Source: Anaerolineaceae bacterium
Lineage (GTDB): Bacteria; Chloroflexota; Anaerolineae; Anaerolineales; Anaerolineaceae
Direction: 5' to 3'
Assembly: GCA_016927865.1 (NCBI GenBank)
Contig: JAFGLU010000040.1
Location: 1-37,026, forward strand
Length of the DNA stretch: 37,026 nucleotides
A program made the position numbers and the translations under genes. Below, one piece after another: positions 7,892 to 16,138 of the stretch (position 1 is the stretch's first letter; each line of letters starts with the position of its first letter). The notes under the pieces are model-generated. The model was not told the DNA's origin. It ran no database searches and was given only the letters and a program-made list of their open reading frames with translations.

Positions 7892-8602
7892 ATGGCAGTT
7901 ATCACCATTTCACGCCAATATGGCAGCGGCGCAGACGAGATTGCCAGCCGCGTGTGCGAAGCGTTGGGTTACCGCACCTTTGATAAGCGCTTGATTGCGC
8001 GAGCCGCTGCCGAAGCGGGCATCTCTGCGCAGGAAGCCATTGATTACTCCGAGGAAAACTATAAGGTCAAGGGGTTCCTTGACCGGCTGTTCTCCCGTTC
8101 TACCCCAGTTGCGCAGGTGCGTGTCTGGCGAGAAGACCCCTCCGGAACGCGCAGCACCGAGGATCTGTCGTTGAGTGAGGATGCCGCGCTGAGCCTGGTG
8201 CAGCACGCCATTCGCAGCGCGTATGAGGCAGACAACGTGGTGATCATGGGACGCGGCGGGCAGGCCTTGCTCAAGGACAAGCCCGGCGTGCTGCATATTC
8301 GCCTGGAAGCTCCCCTGGAAGATCGCATCCAGCGGGTGAAGGAACGATTCAAAGAGTCGCGCCACTTGTTCCAAGCGGATATCGAAATCCGCCGTGAAGC
8401 GCAAGACTACATTACCCAACGTGACCAGGCTTCAGAAGATTATCTGCTGCGCTACTACAATTTCGACTGGGCCGATTCGCTGCAGTACCACATGATTTTA
8501 AATACCGGCAAGCTGAGTATTGATCAGGCGGTGGAGATGATCGTGACGCTTGCCCACCAGATGGACAAGGAGATCCAGGCGGCTCACCCAGTCCAGGCTT
8601 GA
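7892..8602 (+). CDS. Cytidylate kinase-like family protein
   Basis: A 236-residue P-loop protein of the cytidylate-kinase-like (Cytidylate_kin2) family. The N-terminus ITISRQYGSGADEIA replaces the standard kinase P-loop in the way typical of this family. A GRGGQALLKDKPGVLHIRLEAP segment (strand and substrate region) and an arginine-rich lid-like segment around EDRIQRVKERFKESR follow. Members are assumed to phosphorylate a nucleotide or related small molecule, but the substrate is unproven. The start ATG has AGGAAGGTG upstream. It is monocistronic between an MFS gene and a convergent amidohydrolase gene, with its own promoter and a long leader. Confidence 0.88.
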   Translation: MAVITISRQYGSGADEIASRVCEALGYRTFDKRLIARAAAEAGISAQEAIDYSEENYKVKGFLDRLFSRSTPVAQVRVWREDPSGTRSTEDLSLSEDAALSLVQHAIRSAYEADNVVIMGRGGQALLKDKPGVLHIRLEAPLEDRIQRVKERFKESRHLFQADIEIRREAQDYITQRDQASEDYLLRYYNFDWADSLQYHMILNTGKLSIDQAVEMIVTLAHQMDKEIQAAHPVQA

Positions 8603-8648
8603 TGACGCTTCTATCGTAATCAGGCAAAGGCGAAGGACTTTAGTGAAT

Positions 8649-8691
8649 TCGAGGTATTTGCGGGGTGTTACATACCCCGCAAATACCTCGA
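8649..8691. repeat. Palindromic repeat, GAGGTATTTGCGGGG type
   Basis: An 18-bp perfect stem (8649-8666 with 8674-8691) with a 7-base loop lies between convergent genes. It could stop transcription from both sides, although only a weak T-run follows on either strand. Its arm is nearly the same as those of the palindromes at 11168-11220 and 22045-22098. Confidence 0.85.
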
Positions 8692-8697
8692 TTGGTT

Positions 8698-9903
8698 TTA
8701 GCGCCGGTAGCTGATCTCGCCGTTTACGATGACCACTTCGGACACGGTTTTGTAGTCAAAGGGGTGGCCGCTGAACACCACTACGTCGGCGTCTTTGCCT
8801 GCTTCCAGGCTTCCCACTCGATCTTGCACGCCGATCACTTCGGCGGAATTAATGGTGATGGCTTTGAGAGCCTCTTCTTCAGGCATGCCTTCGCGCACTG
8901 CCAGCGCCGCGTTGATGCTCAGATAGCGCACGGCTGACATTTCGTCGGTCTGGATGGCAACTTTGACGCCCGCTTTGGCCAACACGCCGGGGTTCTTGGG
9001 AGTCAAGTTGCGCAGTTCATATTTGCTGCGCGAGAACAAAATCGGCCCTACGGTGCAGGGAACGCCTTTCTGTGCCAGGATATCGGCGATCTTGTAGCCT
9101 TCGGTGGCGTGCTCGATGTTCAAATCCAGGTTGAACTCTTCGGCAATGCGCACGGCGGTGAGGATATCGTCGGCGCGGTGGGCGTGGATGTGCACGCGCA
9201 TGCCCCGGTCGAGGACACGGGCAAGGGCTTCCCACTTGAGGTTGCGCTCGGGCGCGGTCGGCTCCTTGGTGTCCTTCTCGCCCGCTTTCATTTTGTCTTG
9301 ATAGGCTTGCAGGTCCTTTTCATACTGCTGCCACTTGGCGCGGTAGTTTTGCGCGCTTACCAGGGCGCTGCGCAGCTCGCCGGCGTTGCCCATGCGCGTG
9401 GAGGGCATCTTGCTCTTGCTGCCGTACACTCGGCGGGGATTCTCGCCCAGGGCCATCTTCATTCCGGCCGGCTCGAGCAGGATCATCTCCTCGATGCTGG
9501 GTTTGGGGGCGGTTTTAATGCAGGCCCAGGTGCCGCCGATCAGGTTCCCGCTGCCGGGGCCGGTCATGATCGTAGTGACACCCGCTTCGACCAGGTCGGG
9601 GAAGGCGATATCTTCAGGGTGTATACCATCCAGAGCGCGCATGTGTGGGGTGATCGGGTCCGTCATTTCATTGCCGTCGGCGTGCTCCCAGCCGATGCCG
9701 TCACCGAATAAGCCGGTGTGGCAGTGCGCATCGATCAGGCCAGGCATGACCACCTTGCCTGCCGCGTCGATGATCTGGGTTCCTGGCGGAACGGTTAGGC
9801 CGGCGCCGACGGCGGTGATCTTGCCGCCATCGATCAGCACCGTTCCGTGTTCGATGGTTCCGTGCGTGATGGTCATCACGGTTCCGTTGATGATCGCAAG
9901 CAT
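8698..9903 (-). CDS. Metal-dependent amidohydrolase (imidazolonepropionase/prolidase-like)
   Basis: A 401-residue amidohydrolase-superfamily enzyme (TIM barrel with flanking beta domain). Metal-site motifs are seen in order: HxH in PGLIDAHCH, histidines in RVHIHAHRADD and LNIEHATEG, and the aspartate in QTDEMSA. The C-terminus has the usual GSLEAGKDADVVVFSGHP closing. Members of this branch act on cyclic amides or Xaa-Pro dipeptides. Pairing with an M24 peptidase 16 bases upstream favours peptide or proline-dipeptide turnover (inference). The start ATG 9901-9903 was chosen for AAAGGAC at good spacing; an upstream in-frame ATG would overlap the peptidase gene. Confidence 0.9.
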   Translation of the reverse strand: MLAIINGTVMTITHGTIEHGTVLIDGGKITAVGAGLTVPPGTQIIDAAGKVVMPGLIDAHCHTGLFGDGIGWEHADGNEMTDPITPHMRALDGIHPEDIAFPDLVEAGVTTIMTGPGSGNLIGGTWACIKTAPKPSIEEMILLEPAGMKMALGENPRRVYGSKSKMPSTRMGNAGELRSALVSAQNYRAKWQQYEKDLQAYQDKMKAGEKDTKEPTAPERNLKWEALARVLDRGMRVHIHAHRADDILTAVRIAEEFNLDLNIEHATEGYKIADILAQKGVPCTVGPILFSRSKYELRNLTPKNPGVLAKAGVKVAIQTDEMSAVRYLSINAALAVREGMPEEEALKAITINSAEVIGVQDRVGSLEAGKDADVVVFSGHPFDYKTVSEVVIVNGEISYRR

Positions 9904-9919
9904 ATTTTGTCCTTTCTGG

Positions 9920-11113
9920 CTATGGCGCCACAACTATCAATTTGGTTTGCGGCTCGGAAAGAAATTCTGCGCCCTGATCGGTGACCAGCACATCTTCTTC
10001 GAGGCCGATGTATCCATACCCGGGCAGCATCAGGCCCGGCTCAATGGTGTAAACTTGTCCGGCTTCTAAGCGATAGCCGGGAGCCTTGCCGTAACGATCC
10101 CAGCGGGGGCCGAGTAAAGCGCCGCCATCGTGAGCCAGGCGGCCCAATTGGTGGCCGGTCGCGTACATGTACTGCGGGTAACCGGCGCGGGTGATGTAGG
10201 AACGGGCAATCGCGTCGATCTCTTCGCCTTTGCGCCCCGGTTTGAGGGCCTGGGCGGCGGCCTGGATGGCTTCAACCACCGTATTGAAGCCGCGCAGCAC
10301 TTCGGCGGGCGGCTCGCTCTCGCCGGGAGCCAGGTAGTAAACCAATCGCTGGATGTCCGAACAGTATTCTGCCTGGCGTACGCCGAAATCGATGTGCAGG
10401 ATCATGCCGGGCTCGAGGAGGAAGTCGCCCGGTTCGCTGTGGCCCACCGGTGAATCGGGCCCGGCGTTGACAATGGGGCAGCCTTCATAGCTCCAGGCAG
10501 CACCCACCCCGCGCGCGGCCATCTGCTCGTGCATGAAAGCGGCTATTTCCTGCTCGCTCATGCCTGGGCGGGCAAAGGCGAATGTTTGCGCATAGATTTC
10601 TGCCGTCGTGCGGATGGCAGCGCGGATGCGTTCCAACTCGGCGGGCGTTTTGCGTCCTCGCAAGGCGCCGATCAGATCTTCCGAAGAAACCAGCCGCCCG
10701 GCGAAGGGCGTTCCGGCCAGCATTTCGATCAGCATCTGGTACATGCCGTGGGTCAGCCCGTCGGCCATCACATCGCTGACCGAGGTGTTAATGGCCAGGC
10801 GGCGCGGGTTCAGCCGTTCAAGCACTTCGCGCAGGTGTGGTTGAAGCGACTCGTCGTAAGGGATCACCTGGGTGTAAGCGTTGCTGGCTTCAGCCACGTG
10901 GGCTTCGTACCTGCCAACCAGCGCAATGGTGTCTCCGTTGCGGGCGATAAGCAGCACGCTGGGCCAGGTCAGGCTGGCGGAGCCGTAGATCAAGGGCAGT
11001 ACCGGGTCGCCCCCGGCGCTGGTCTCGCGGACAAAGGTTAGCCAGGCATCCAGGTTGAGTTCATTGAGCAAGGCAACAGCCTGACGTACTTTTTCCTGCA
11101 CGATTGTGAGCAT
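9920..11113 (-). CDS. M24 family metallopeptidase (Xaa-Pro aminopeptidase/dipeptidase)
   Basis: A 397-residue creatinase/prolidase-fold enzyme. The N-terminal domain (about 1-160) is the creatinase N-domain, and the C-terminal pita-bread domain shows all five metal ligands: Asp in HIDFGV, Asp in CSDIQR, His in [13 protein letters not shown], Glu in TIEPGL and Glu in LEEDVLVT. It should cleave bonds involving proline, in the cytosol. The start ATG (11111-11113) lies only six bases past a perfect TATAAT, so the message is probably leaderless. It is first of a two-gene operon with the amidohydrolase. Confidence 0.93.
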   Translation of the reverse strand: MLTIVQEKVRQAVALLNELNLDAWLTFVRETSAGGDPVLPLIYGSASLTWPSVLLIARNGDTIALVGRYEAHVAEASNAYTQVIPYDESLQPHLREVLERLNPRRLAINTSVSDVMADGLTHGMYQMLIEMLAGTPFAGRLVSSEDLIGALRGRKTPAELERIRAAIRTTAEIYAQTFAFARPGMSEQEIAAFMHEQMAARGVGAAWSYEGCPIVNAGPDSPVGHSEPGDFLLEPGMILHIDFGVRQAEYCSDIQRLVYYLAPGESEPPAEVLRGFNTVVEAIQAAAQALKPGRKGEEIDAIARSYITRAGYPQYMYATGHQLGRLAHDGGALLGPRWDRYGKAPGYRLEAGQVYTIEPGLMLPGYGYIGLEEDVLVTDQGAEFLSEPQTKLIVVAP

Positions 11114-11119
11114 AAAGAA

Positions 11120-11125
11120 ATTATA
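11120..11125 (-). promoter_or_regulatory. -10 box for M24 peptidase gene
   Basis: A perfect TATAAT on the minus strand ends six bases before the start codon. No good -35 hexamer is found at 16-18 bases; TTTGCA at 15 bases is the best. Leaderless transcription is likely. Confidence 0.5.
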
Positions 11126-11167
11126 CTGGATTTGGGCTTTTGCAAAACATGTGGAGGCGAAAAAAGA

Positions 11168-11220
11168 CCCGAATTTGAGGTGTTTGTGGGCGTCAATCCT
11201 GCTAACACCTCAAATTCGGG
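11168..11220. repeat. Palindromic repeat, GAGGTGTTTGTGGG type
   Basis: 17-bp perfect arms (11168-11184 and 11204-11220) with a 19-base loop. A further 5 bp of pairing (11162-11166 with 11223-11227) follows past a small bulge. It lies between divergent genes, so it is not a simple terminator. The left arm and loop edge match the consensus GAGGTRTNTGYGGG shared with 8649-8691 and 22045-22098; the inner part of the right arm has decayed. Confidence 0.8.
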
Positions 11221-11262
11221 AGCTTTTGACCGACCTGGTGAGTTGACAATGGAGAAAATGCA

Positions 11263-11268
11263 TATAAT
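11263..11268 (+). promoter_or_regulatory. -10 box for PIG-L gene
   Basis: TATAAT lies 24 bases before the PIG-L start codon. A TTGACA at 11243-11248 is present, but the spacer is only 14 bases, so the pair is unusual. Confidence 0.35.
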
Positions 11269-11292
11269 AGATAAACGAAAGGAGATTATCCT

Positions 11293-12111
11293 ATGGAAGG
11301 TCCTTACAAACTCTTAGCGGTCATTCCCCATCCCGATGATGAATCGTTGGGTATGGGTGGAACATTGGCGAAATATGCTGCCGAAGGCGTGGAAATCTCT
11401 CTACTCATGGCCACGCGCGGCGAGCGCGGCTGGACTGGCCCGGCAGAGGAAAACCCTGGTATGGAATTGTTGGGCCAACTCCGCGAGCAAGAACTGCGCG
11501 ATGCGGCTCAGGTGTTGGGCGTGCGTGAGATTAACTTCCTGGATTGGATTGACGGCGAAGTGGACCATGTGGACCCTGCCGAGGCGGTGATGAAAATCGC
11601 CTGCCATATTCGCCTGATTCGTCCGCACGTGGTGGTGACTTTTGACCCATTTGGCGCTTACGGTCATCCCGACCACATTGCCCTGTCCCAGTACACGGTG
11701 GGGGCGGTGATGGCGGCCGCGGACGCGGGCTTCCTCAACCCTTACTGTGACACGCCTCACCGGGTGAGCAAGCTGTACTATATGGCCGATACGGTTAACC
11801 TTGTAGAAGATTATCGCAGGATGTTTGATGGGCCGATAACCTACGAAATGGACGGCGTGAACCGTGAGCACACTGGCTGGCCTACCTGGGCCGTGAGTGC
11901 GCGCATTGACACCCGCGCCTACTGGCCGGTGATGCTCAAGGCCATTTTGTGCCACCGCAGCCAGGTGAGCGAAATGGCAGATAAGTTAACCGACACGCCT
12001 ACCCAATTTGAACACCCGGATTGGTGGGCCGAACAGACCTATTACCGGGTGTTCAGCCTGGTGAATGGCGGCCACAAGGTGGAAACTGATTTGTTCGAGG
12101 GGCTGCGTTAG
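11293..12111 (+). CDS. PIG-L/LmbE family deacetylase
   Basis: A 272-residue zinc-dependent N-deacetylase of the PIG-L/LmbE superfamily, which includes MshB, Mca and N-acetylglucosaminyl-phosphoinositol deacetylases. The zinc and catalytic motif PHPDDE starts at residue 12, with a second motif HPDH at residues 125-128. The segment RGERGWTGPAEENPG is of the kind found in thiol-conjugate amidase relatives, so a sugar or thiol-conjugate substrate is possible; the real substrate is unknown. AAAGGAG precedes the ATG by about nine bases. Its stop codon overlaps that of the convergent surE gene by four bases. Confidence 0.9.
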   Translation: MEGPYKLLAVIPHPDDESLGMGGTLAKYAAEGVEISLLMATRGERGWTGPAEENPGMELLGQLREQELRDAAQVLGVREINFLDWIDGEVDHVDPAEAVMKIACHIRLIRPHVVVTFDPFGAYGHPDHIALSQYTVGAVMAAADAGFLNPYCDTPHRVSKLYYMADTVNLVEDYRRMFDGPITYEMDGVNREHTGWPTWAVSARIDTRAYWPVMLKAILCHRSQVSEMADKLTDTPTQFEHPDWWAEQTYYRVFSLVNGGHKVETDLFEGLR

Positions 12112-12896
12112 CCCTGTTCTGAAACTTTTGGTCCAAATTTCCAGGTATTCAACTCGGGCAGCCAGTGATAGGCCGTCAGATCCAACTGGATGGGAGTGAT
12201 GCTGACGTATCCTTCGGCTAGCGCGCCGACATCGGTGCCGCGCTCGGGAATACCGCCGGGGACGCTGCCGATGGACCAATAATAGGGTTTGCCGCGCGGG
12301 TCTTCGCGTTTGTCAAACTGCTCGTGATAGACGCGCAGTCCCTGGCGGGTGATTTGCATGCCTTTGATCTGTTCCAGCGGCAAGTACGGCACGTTGACGT
12401 TGAGCAGCAGATGCGGGGCGATGCCGTATTGGATAACTGACTCGACCACCTGGGTGGCGATCGCAGCGGTGGCGGCGTAATCGACCAGGCCGAGGTGGTT
12501 GTCGGGCGAGTCAACCGAAAAAGCGACCGCGGGCATCTCCCAAATGGCGGCTTCCATGGCGGCGGTGACAGTACCGGAGTAGGTCACGTCATGGCCGAGG
12601 TTGGCATAGGGGTTGATCCCCGAAACGACCAGGTCGATTTTTTCGTCGAAGAACCCGGCGTGGGCCAGAGCCACGCAGTCTGAGGGGGCGCCATCACAGG
12701 CCAGGGCTTCAGAACCGTCGGTGAGGACCACCGGGCGCACCCGCAGGGGCCGGTCGAGGGTCTTGACATGCCCCGAAGCAGACCAGTTGCGATCGGGGGC
12801 TAAGATGCTGACTTTGCCAAACGGTCGTACCGCTTGGGCCAGGGCTAATAATCCAGGGGCAGTAACGCCATCATCGTTGGTAACAAGAATATGCAT
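12108..12896 (-). CDS. surE: 5'-nucleotidase SurE
   Basis: SurE is a metal-dependent nucleoside 5'-monophosphate phosphatase linked to stationary-phase survival. The 262-residue protein opens with ILVTNDDGVTAPG, the acidic metal-binding motif. It continues with the conserved serine loop WSASGHVKT and GAPSDCVALA, then VVSGINPYANLGHDVTYSGT with the metal-ligand Asn. The start is ATG 12894-12896 with TGGAG upstream. Length fits the family. It converges on the PIG-L gene: the two stop codons share bases 12108-12111, so no terminator fits between them. Confidence 0.95.
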   Translation of the reverse strand: MHILVTNDDGVTAPGLLALAQAVRPFGKVSILAPDRNWSASGHVKTLDRPLRVRPVVLTDGSEALACDGAPSDCVALAHAGFFDEKIDLVVSGINPYANLGHDVTYSGTVTAAMEAAIWEMPAVAFSVDSPDNHLGLVDYAATAAIATQVVESVIQYGIAPHLLLNVNVPYLPLEQIKGMQITRQGLRVYHEQFDKREDPRGKPYYWSIGSVPGGIPERGTDVGALAEGYVSITPIQLDLTAYHWLPELNTWKFGPKVSEQG

Positions 12897-13020
12897 TTAG
12901 AATCTCCATTATTTTCCTATGAACAGCATATCTCGCCAAGATTAAGCGGCGATCAAGGGACAGTTATGGTTGTGTAAACCTGTGAGATGCTGAGCAAAAA
13001 TTTGTTAACAATTCAAAACC

Positions 13021-13048
13021 TTGACGTATTTCTCTCAGGTGGTAAACT
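13021..13048 (+). promoter_or_regulatory. Promoter of lysine (alpha-aminoadipate) operon
   Basis: TTGACG (13021-13026) and TAAACT (13043-13048) have a 16-base spacer. The ATG of a short leader ORF begins nine bases past the -10 box, which implies an almost leaderless transcript. The 12897-13020 stretch upstream holds no gene I can support. Confidence 0.6.
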
Positions 13049-13057
13049 TCCGCCTCA

Positions 13058-13153
13058 ATGAGATCTATGTTGTTAGTTGTCCAGACCACTGATAAGCGCT
13101 TGAAGCGCAAGCTGCCTCACCCCAACCGGGCGTGCTGGCTTTCAGTGGTTTAA
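13058..13153 (+). CDS. Putative Lys/Arg-rich leader peptide (31 aa)
   Basis: A 31-codon ORF between the operon promoter and an intrinsic terminator. The central run is D-K-R-L-K-R-K-L: three AAG lysine, two CGC arginine and two leucine codons in eight. There is no Shine-Dalgarno sequence; the ATG sits at the expected transcription start, as in the argG leader. The Lys/Arg codons overlap the left arm of a hairpin (13085-13097 with 13138-13149) whose right arm contains the end of the ORF. The layout fits a leader peptide sensing lysyl-tRNA (or lysine plus arginine). A real translation product is not proven. Confidence 0.5.
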   Translation: MRSMLLVVQTTDKRLKRKLPHPNRACWLSVV

Positions 13154-13190
13154 TCGGGTTCCGAACTCAGAACCCTTACCCACGTGTAAA

Positions 13191-13220
13191 AGCTCTCCGT
13201 ACCGGAGGGCTTTTTTGTTT
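13191..13220 (+). terminator. Intrinsic terminator/attenuator before homocitrate synthase
   Basis: A 9-bp stem (13191-13199 with 13203-13211, one G-T pair, 3-base loop) is followed by TTTTTTGTTT. It sits about 70 bases before the first structural gene, downstream of the promoter and leader ORF, so operon expression needs read-through. A second small hairpin, GGGTTC/GAACCC, precedes it at about 13157-13176. The 5' edge of the terminator (13189-13193) can pair over 5 bp with 13138-13142, which is weak. Confidence 0.75.
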
Positions 13221-13287
13221 TCCGCAACGTTGGAAAGCAAACCCCTCCAACCCGGCTGGCAAACCTATTTTTTGATGGAGGTGGATG

Positions 13288-14670
13288 ATGGTCGAAATTT
13301 TGGATAGCACGCTGCGAGAAGGCGAACAGACTCCTCAGGTGAACTTCATGATCGAGGAGAAGCTGGAGATTGCCCGGATGTTGGATCGGATTGGGGTGGA
13401 TATGATCGAGGCGGGCGACCCGAGCGTCTCGCCCAACGTGTTTCAGGCAGTCAAGCGCATTGCCGCGTTGAAGCTGCGCGCTGAGATCGTGGCTCACTCG
13501 CTGGCGACCAAGAGCGGCATCGACCACGCCCGCGATTGTGGCGTGCAGCGCGTGGTGGTGTTTTACCCGACTTCCAAGATTCACCTGGAGGCCAAAATGC
13601 ACCGCAGCGAAGATGAGGCCGTGGCGATTGTCTGTGAGCAGATTCGCTATGCGCGCAGCCTGGGACTCAAGGTGCGCTACACCCCCGAGGATGCCTCGCG
13701 CACCGATTTTACCTTCCTGGTGCGGGTGTGCAATGCGGCCATCGAAGCCGGCGCGGATCGCATCAGCTACGCCGACACGCTGGGCATCCTCCAACCGCAC
13801 GAGATGTTCGAGCGCATCACCGACCTGCGCCGCAGCCTGCTGCCCTGCAAAATCGACCTGCACTGCCACAATGATTACGGCCTGGCCCTGGCAAACGTGA
13901 TGGCGGGCATTCGCGGCGGGGCCGATTGCATTCACACCACGGTCAACGGGCTGGGCGAGCGCACGGGCATCCCGGATTTGTGCGAGACGGTGCTGGCTCT
14001 GCGCAACCTGATGGGCGTGGAAAAGTATGATTTGCACGGTTTGACGGAAATTTCGGCATACCTGGAGCGTTCGACGGGCTTTTTCATGGCGCCCAACAAG
14101 CCGGTTACTGGTTTGAATGCCTTCTCGCACAAGTCCGGCGTGCATACCAATGGGGTGTTGAAAGACCCGCGCACCTACGAGAATTTCGATCCGGCTCTGC
14201 TGGGGCGTGAGCGGCGCATTGTGATTGATAAGTACACCGGGAAACGGGCGGTGCAGGTGCGCCTGGAGGAATATGGGGTGACGGTGAATGGCGAGGATCT
14301 GGACAGCATTGTGGATGAGATTAAACGGATGGGGGACGAGCGCAAGATGCTGCACGACGCGGATATCGTTGAGATTGCTGAACGAGTGACGGGGCGCGTT
14401 ATCGATATTTTCCCCAAGGATATCAATGCCCTGGTGATGATCGCGGTGGAGTCGCACGTCTACACCGGCGCGGTGGTGCAGCGGCTGAAGGCACGCAAAG
14501 AGGTTTCCAGCGTATACGAACTGACCGGGGATTACGATATCAGCCTGTATGTGCGCGTGCCGAATACTTGCGATTTGAATAATTTCATCGAGGAACTACG
14601 CTTGATGCCGGGGGTCAAGACGACGGACACGCGGCTGGTGTTGAAGAAGCACGCCGAGGTGGTTGCGTAG
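13288..14670 (+). CDS. lysS: Homocitrate synthase with C-terminal RAM domain
   Basis: A 460-residue enzyme of the isopropylmalate/homocitrate synthase family that condenses acetyl-CoA with 2-oxoglutarate, the first step of lysine synthesis via alpha-aminoadipate. The N-terminal TIM barrel has DSTLREGEQTP, the metal motif DLHCHNDYG, VNGLGERTG and the downstream HKSGVHTNGVL. The last 75 or so residues (from about 378, ALVMIAVESHVYTGAVV) form an Lrp/AsnC-type RAM ligand-binding domain, a fusion known in archaeal homocitrate synthases and likely used for lysine feedback. The second of two adjacent ATGs (13288) fits GGAGG at six bases better than 13285. The neighbouring homoaconitase, dehydrogenase and LysX genes argue against leucine synthesis. 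Confidence 0.85.
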   Translation: MVEILDSTLREGEQTPQVNFMIEEKLEIARMLDRIGVDMIEAGDPSVSPNVFQAVKRIAALKLRAEIVAHSLATKSGIDHARDCGVQRVVVFYPTSKIHLEAKMHRSEDEAVAIVCEQIRYARSLGLKVRYTPEDASRTDFTFLVRVCNAAIEAGADRISYADTLGILQPHEMFERITDLRRSLLPCKIDLHCHNDYGLALANVMAGIRGGADCIHTTVNGLGERTGIPDLCETVLALRNLMGVEKYDLHGLTEISAYLERSTGFFMAPNKPVTGLNAFSHKSGVHTNGVLKDPRTYENFDPALLGRERRIVIDKYTGKRAVQVRLEEYGVTVNGEDLDSIVDEIKRMGDERKMLHDADIVEIAERVTGRVIDIFPKDINALVMIAVESHVYTGAVVQRLKARKEVSSVYELTGDYDISLYVRVPNTCDLNNFIEELRLMPGVKTTDTRLVLKKHAEVVA

Positions 14671-14890
14671 GGGCGCAGCGGTGGAAAAAGGCATGTGAAT
14701 TAACCAGGGTTGAGCTGCGCCCGTGAAGAGAAACCGCAATGGCGCAGAGAGCGCAGAGAGAAAGATAAGAGAGATATTGAAAGACGAACCATCGATGAAC
14801 AGCCAACAGCGGATCGCCGAAAGCGAACAGCGAACCTCTTTCTGGCTAACGGCTGATGGCTTACAGCTTAGAGCATTCTTCGGAGGACAC
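14667..14890. repeat. Composite dispersed repeat, copy A (upstream of lysT)
   Basis: Three blocks in order. The first is a GTAGGGGCGCAGC...GCTGCGCCC inverted repeat (14667-14722), which contains the stop codon of the homocitrate synthase gene. The second is an AACCGCA/GCGCAGAG-type block (about 14731-14765). The third is a TCTGGCTAA...GGCTTACAGCTT block (about 14841-14869), followed by the GGAGGACA ribosome site of the next gene. The same blocks in the same order fill 16198-16424. No gene is seen within it. Confidence 0.8.
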
Positions 14891-16138
14891 ATGGGTACAT
14901 TGGTTGAAGAAATTTTTGCACGTCGAGTTGGACACAGCGTGGAGCCTGGCGAAATCGTCTTGTTGGATGTGGACGCGATCATGAGCCACGACAACACCAC
15001 CCCGCTGGCAATCAAGGCCTTTCGCGAGATTGGCAAACCGCTGCGCGACCCGGACAAGGTGGTGATTCATTTTGATCACGCCTACCCGGCGCCGAACTTG
15101 CTGGCGGCTGAAAACCAGCAGAAGATCACCCGCTTCGTGCGCGAGCAAGGCATCCGCCACTTCTACCGCCGCGGGGTATGCCACCAGGTGATGATTGAGG
15201 AGGGTTTTGTGCGCCCGGGCGGAATCTTGATCGGCGCGGATTCGCACACCGTGACCTATGGCGCACTGGGTGCCTTCTCCACGGGCCTGGGCTCCAGCGA
15301 GGTGGGCGCGGCCTGGGTGACCGGCAAGACCTGGTTCCGCGTGCCGCAGACCATCCTGGTGCGACTGGAGGGACAGACTCAGCCGGGCGTGTATTCCAAG
15401 GACGTGATGATTGCGCTGGCAGGCCAGTTGGGCATGGACGGTGCCACTTACCGGTGTTTGGAATTTGCCGGGTCATATATCGACGAACTGCCCGTACACG
15501 CACGGATTGTGTTTGCCAATATGTCGGTGGAGGTGGGAGCCAAGTGCGGCTTGATTGCTCCCGACCAGCGCACGGTGGATTACCTCCAGCGCGAGACGAA
15601 AGCCCAGCCGCCCTTCGAGGTGTTCCAGGCGATCAACCCGCGCTATGAGCGGGTGATTGAGATGGATGTCTCGACCCTGGAGCCGCAGGTGGCTTGCCAC
15701 CCCGACGTGGACCACGTCAAACCGCTGCGCGAGGTGGCCGGGTTGGAGATCGACCAGGTGTACATCGGTACGTGCACCAACGCCCGCTACGAGGACCTGG
15801 AGATTGCGGCGGGAATTCTGCGCGGGCGGCAGGTGGCCCCCTATACGCGCACGCTGGTCACTCCGGCCAGCCAGACCATCTATGAGAAGGCCCTGGCCAA
15901 CGGCTTGATCCAGGTGTTTCTGGACGCGGGCTGCACGGTGAATGCGCCGGGCTGCGGCGCGTGCATCGGGCGGCATGGCGGGGTGCTGGCTCCCGGTGAG
16001 CGAGCTTTCACTACCATGAACCGCAACTTCATCGGGCGCATGGGCAGCCCCGACGCCGAGATCTACCTGGGCAGCCCGGCAACCGCCGCCGCCACCGCCC
16101 TGGCAGGCAAAATCGCTGACCCCCGGCCGTATGTGTGA
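14891..16138 (+). CDS. lysT: Homoaconitase large subunit
   Basis: A 415-residue aconitase-family large subunit that isomerises homocitrate to homoisocitrate together with the small subunit. The [4Fe-4S] ligands are C295 (GTCTNAR), C355 and C358 (GCGACIG). DSHTVTYGALGAF and the catalytic MSHDN region are also present. Length matches the separate-subunit IPM isomerase/homoaconitase type. The start ATG 14891 follows GGAGG at four bases; an in-frame extension upstream runs through repeat DNA and is not believable. Assignment to homocitrate rather than isopropylmalate rests on the adjacent homocitrate synthase and lysX genes. Confidence 0.87.
   Translation: MGTLVEEIFARRVGHSVEPGEIVLLDVDAIMSHDNTTPLAIKAFREIGKPLRDPDKVVIHFDHAYPAPNLLAAENQQKITRFVREQGIRHFYRRGVCHQVMIEEGFVRPGGILIGADSHTVTYGALGAFSTGLGSSEVGAAWVTGKTWFRVPQTILVRLEGQTQPGVYSKDVMIALAGQLGMDGATYRCLEFAGSYIDELPVHARIVFANMSVEVGAKCGLIAPDQRTVDYLQRETKAQPPFEVFQAINPRYERVIEMDVSTLEPQVACHPDVDHVKPLREVAGLEIDQVYIGTCTNARYEDLEIAAGILRGRQVAPYTRTLVTPASQTIYEKALANGLIQVFLDAGCTVNAPGCGACIGRHGGVLAPGERAFTTMNRNFIGRMGSPDAEIYLGSPATAAATALAGKIADPRPYV

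Noticed and set aside
11168-11220. Palindrome as transcription terminator
   Set aside because: It lies between divergent genes and has no T-tract on either side.
13150-14457. Minus-strand open frame opposite homocitrate synthase
   Set aside because: It is a shadow of the plus-strand gene in GC-rich DNA and has no recognisable domains.
14723-14890. N-terminal extension of the homoaconitase large subunit
   Set aside because: The extension is encoded by dispersed repeat DNA, and a good RBS lies right before ATG 14891.
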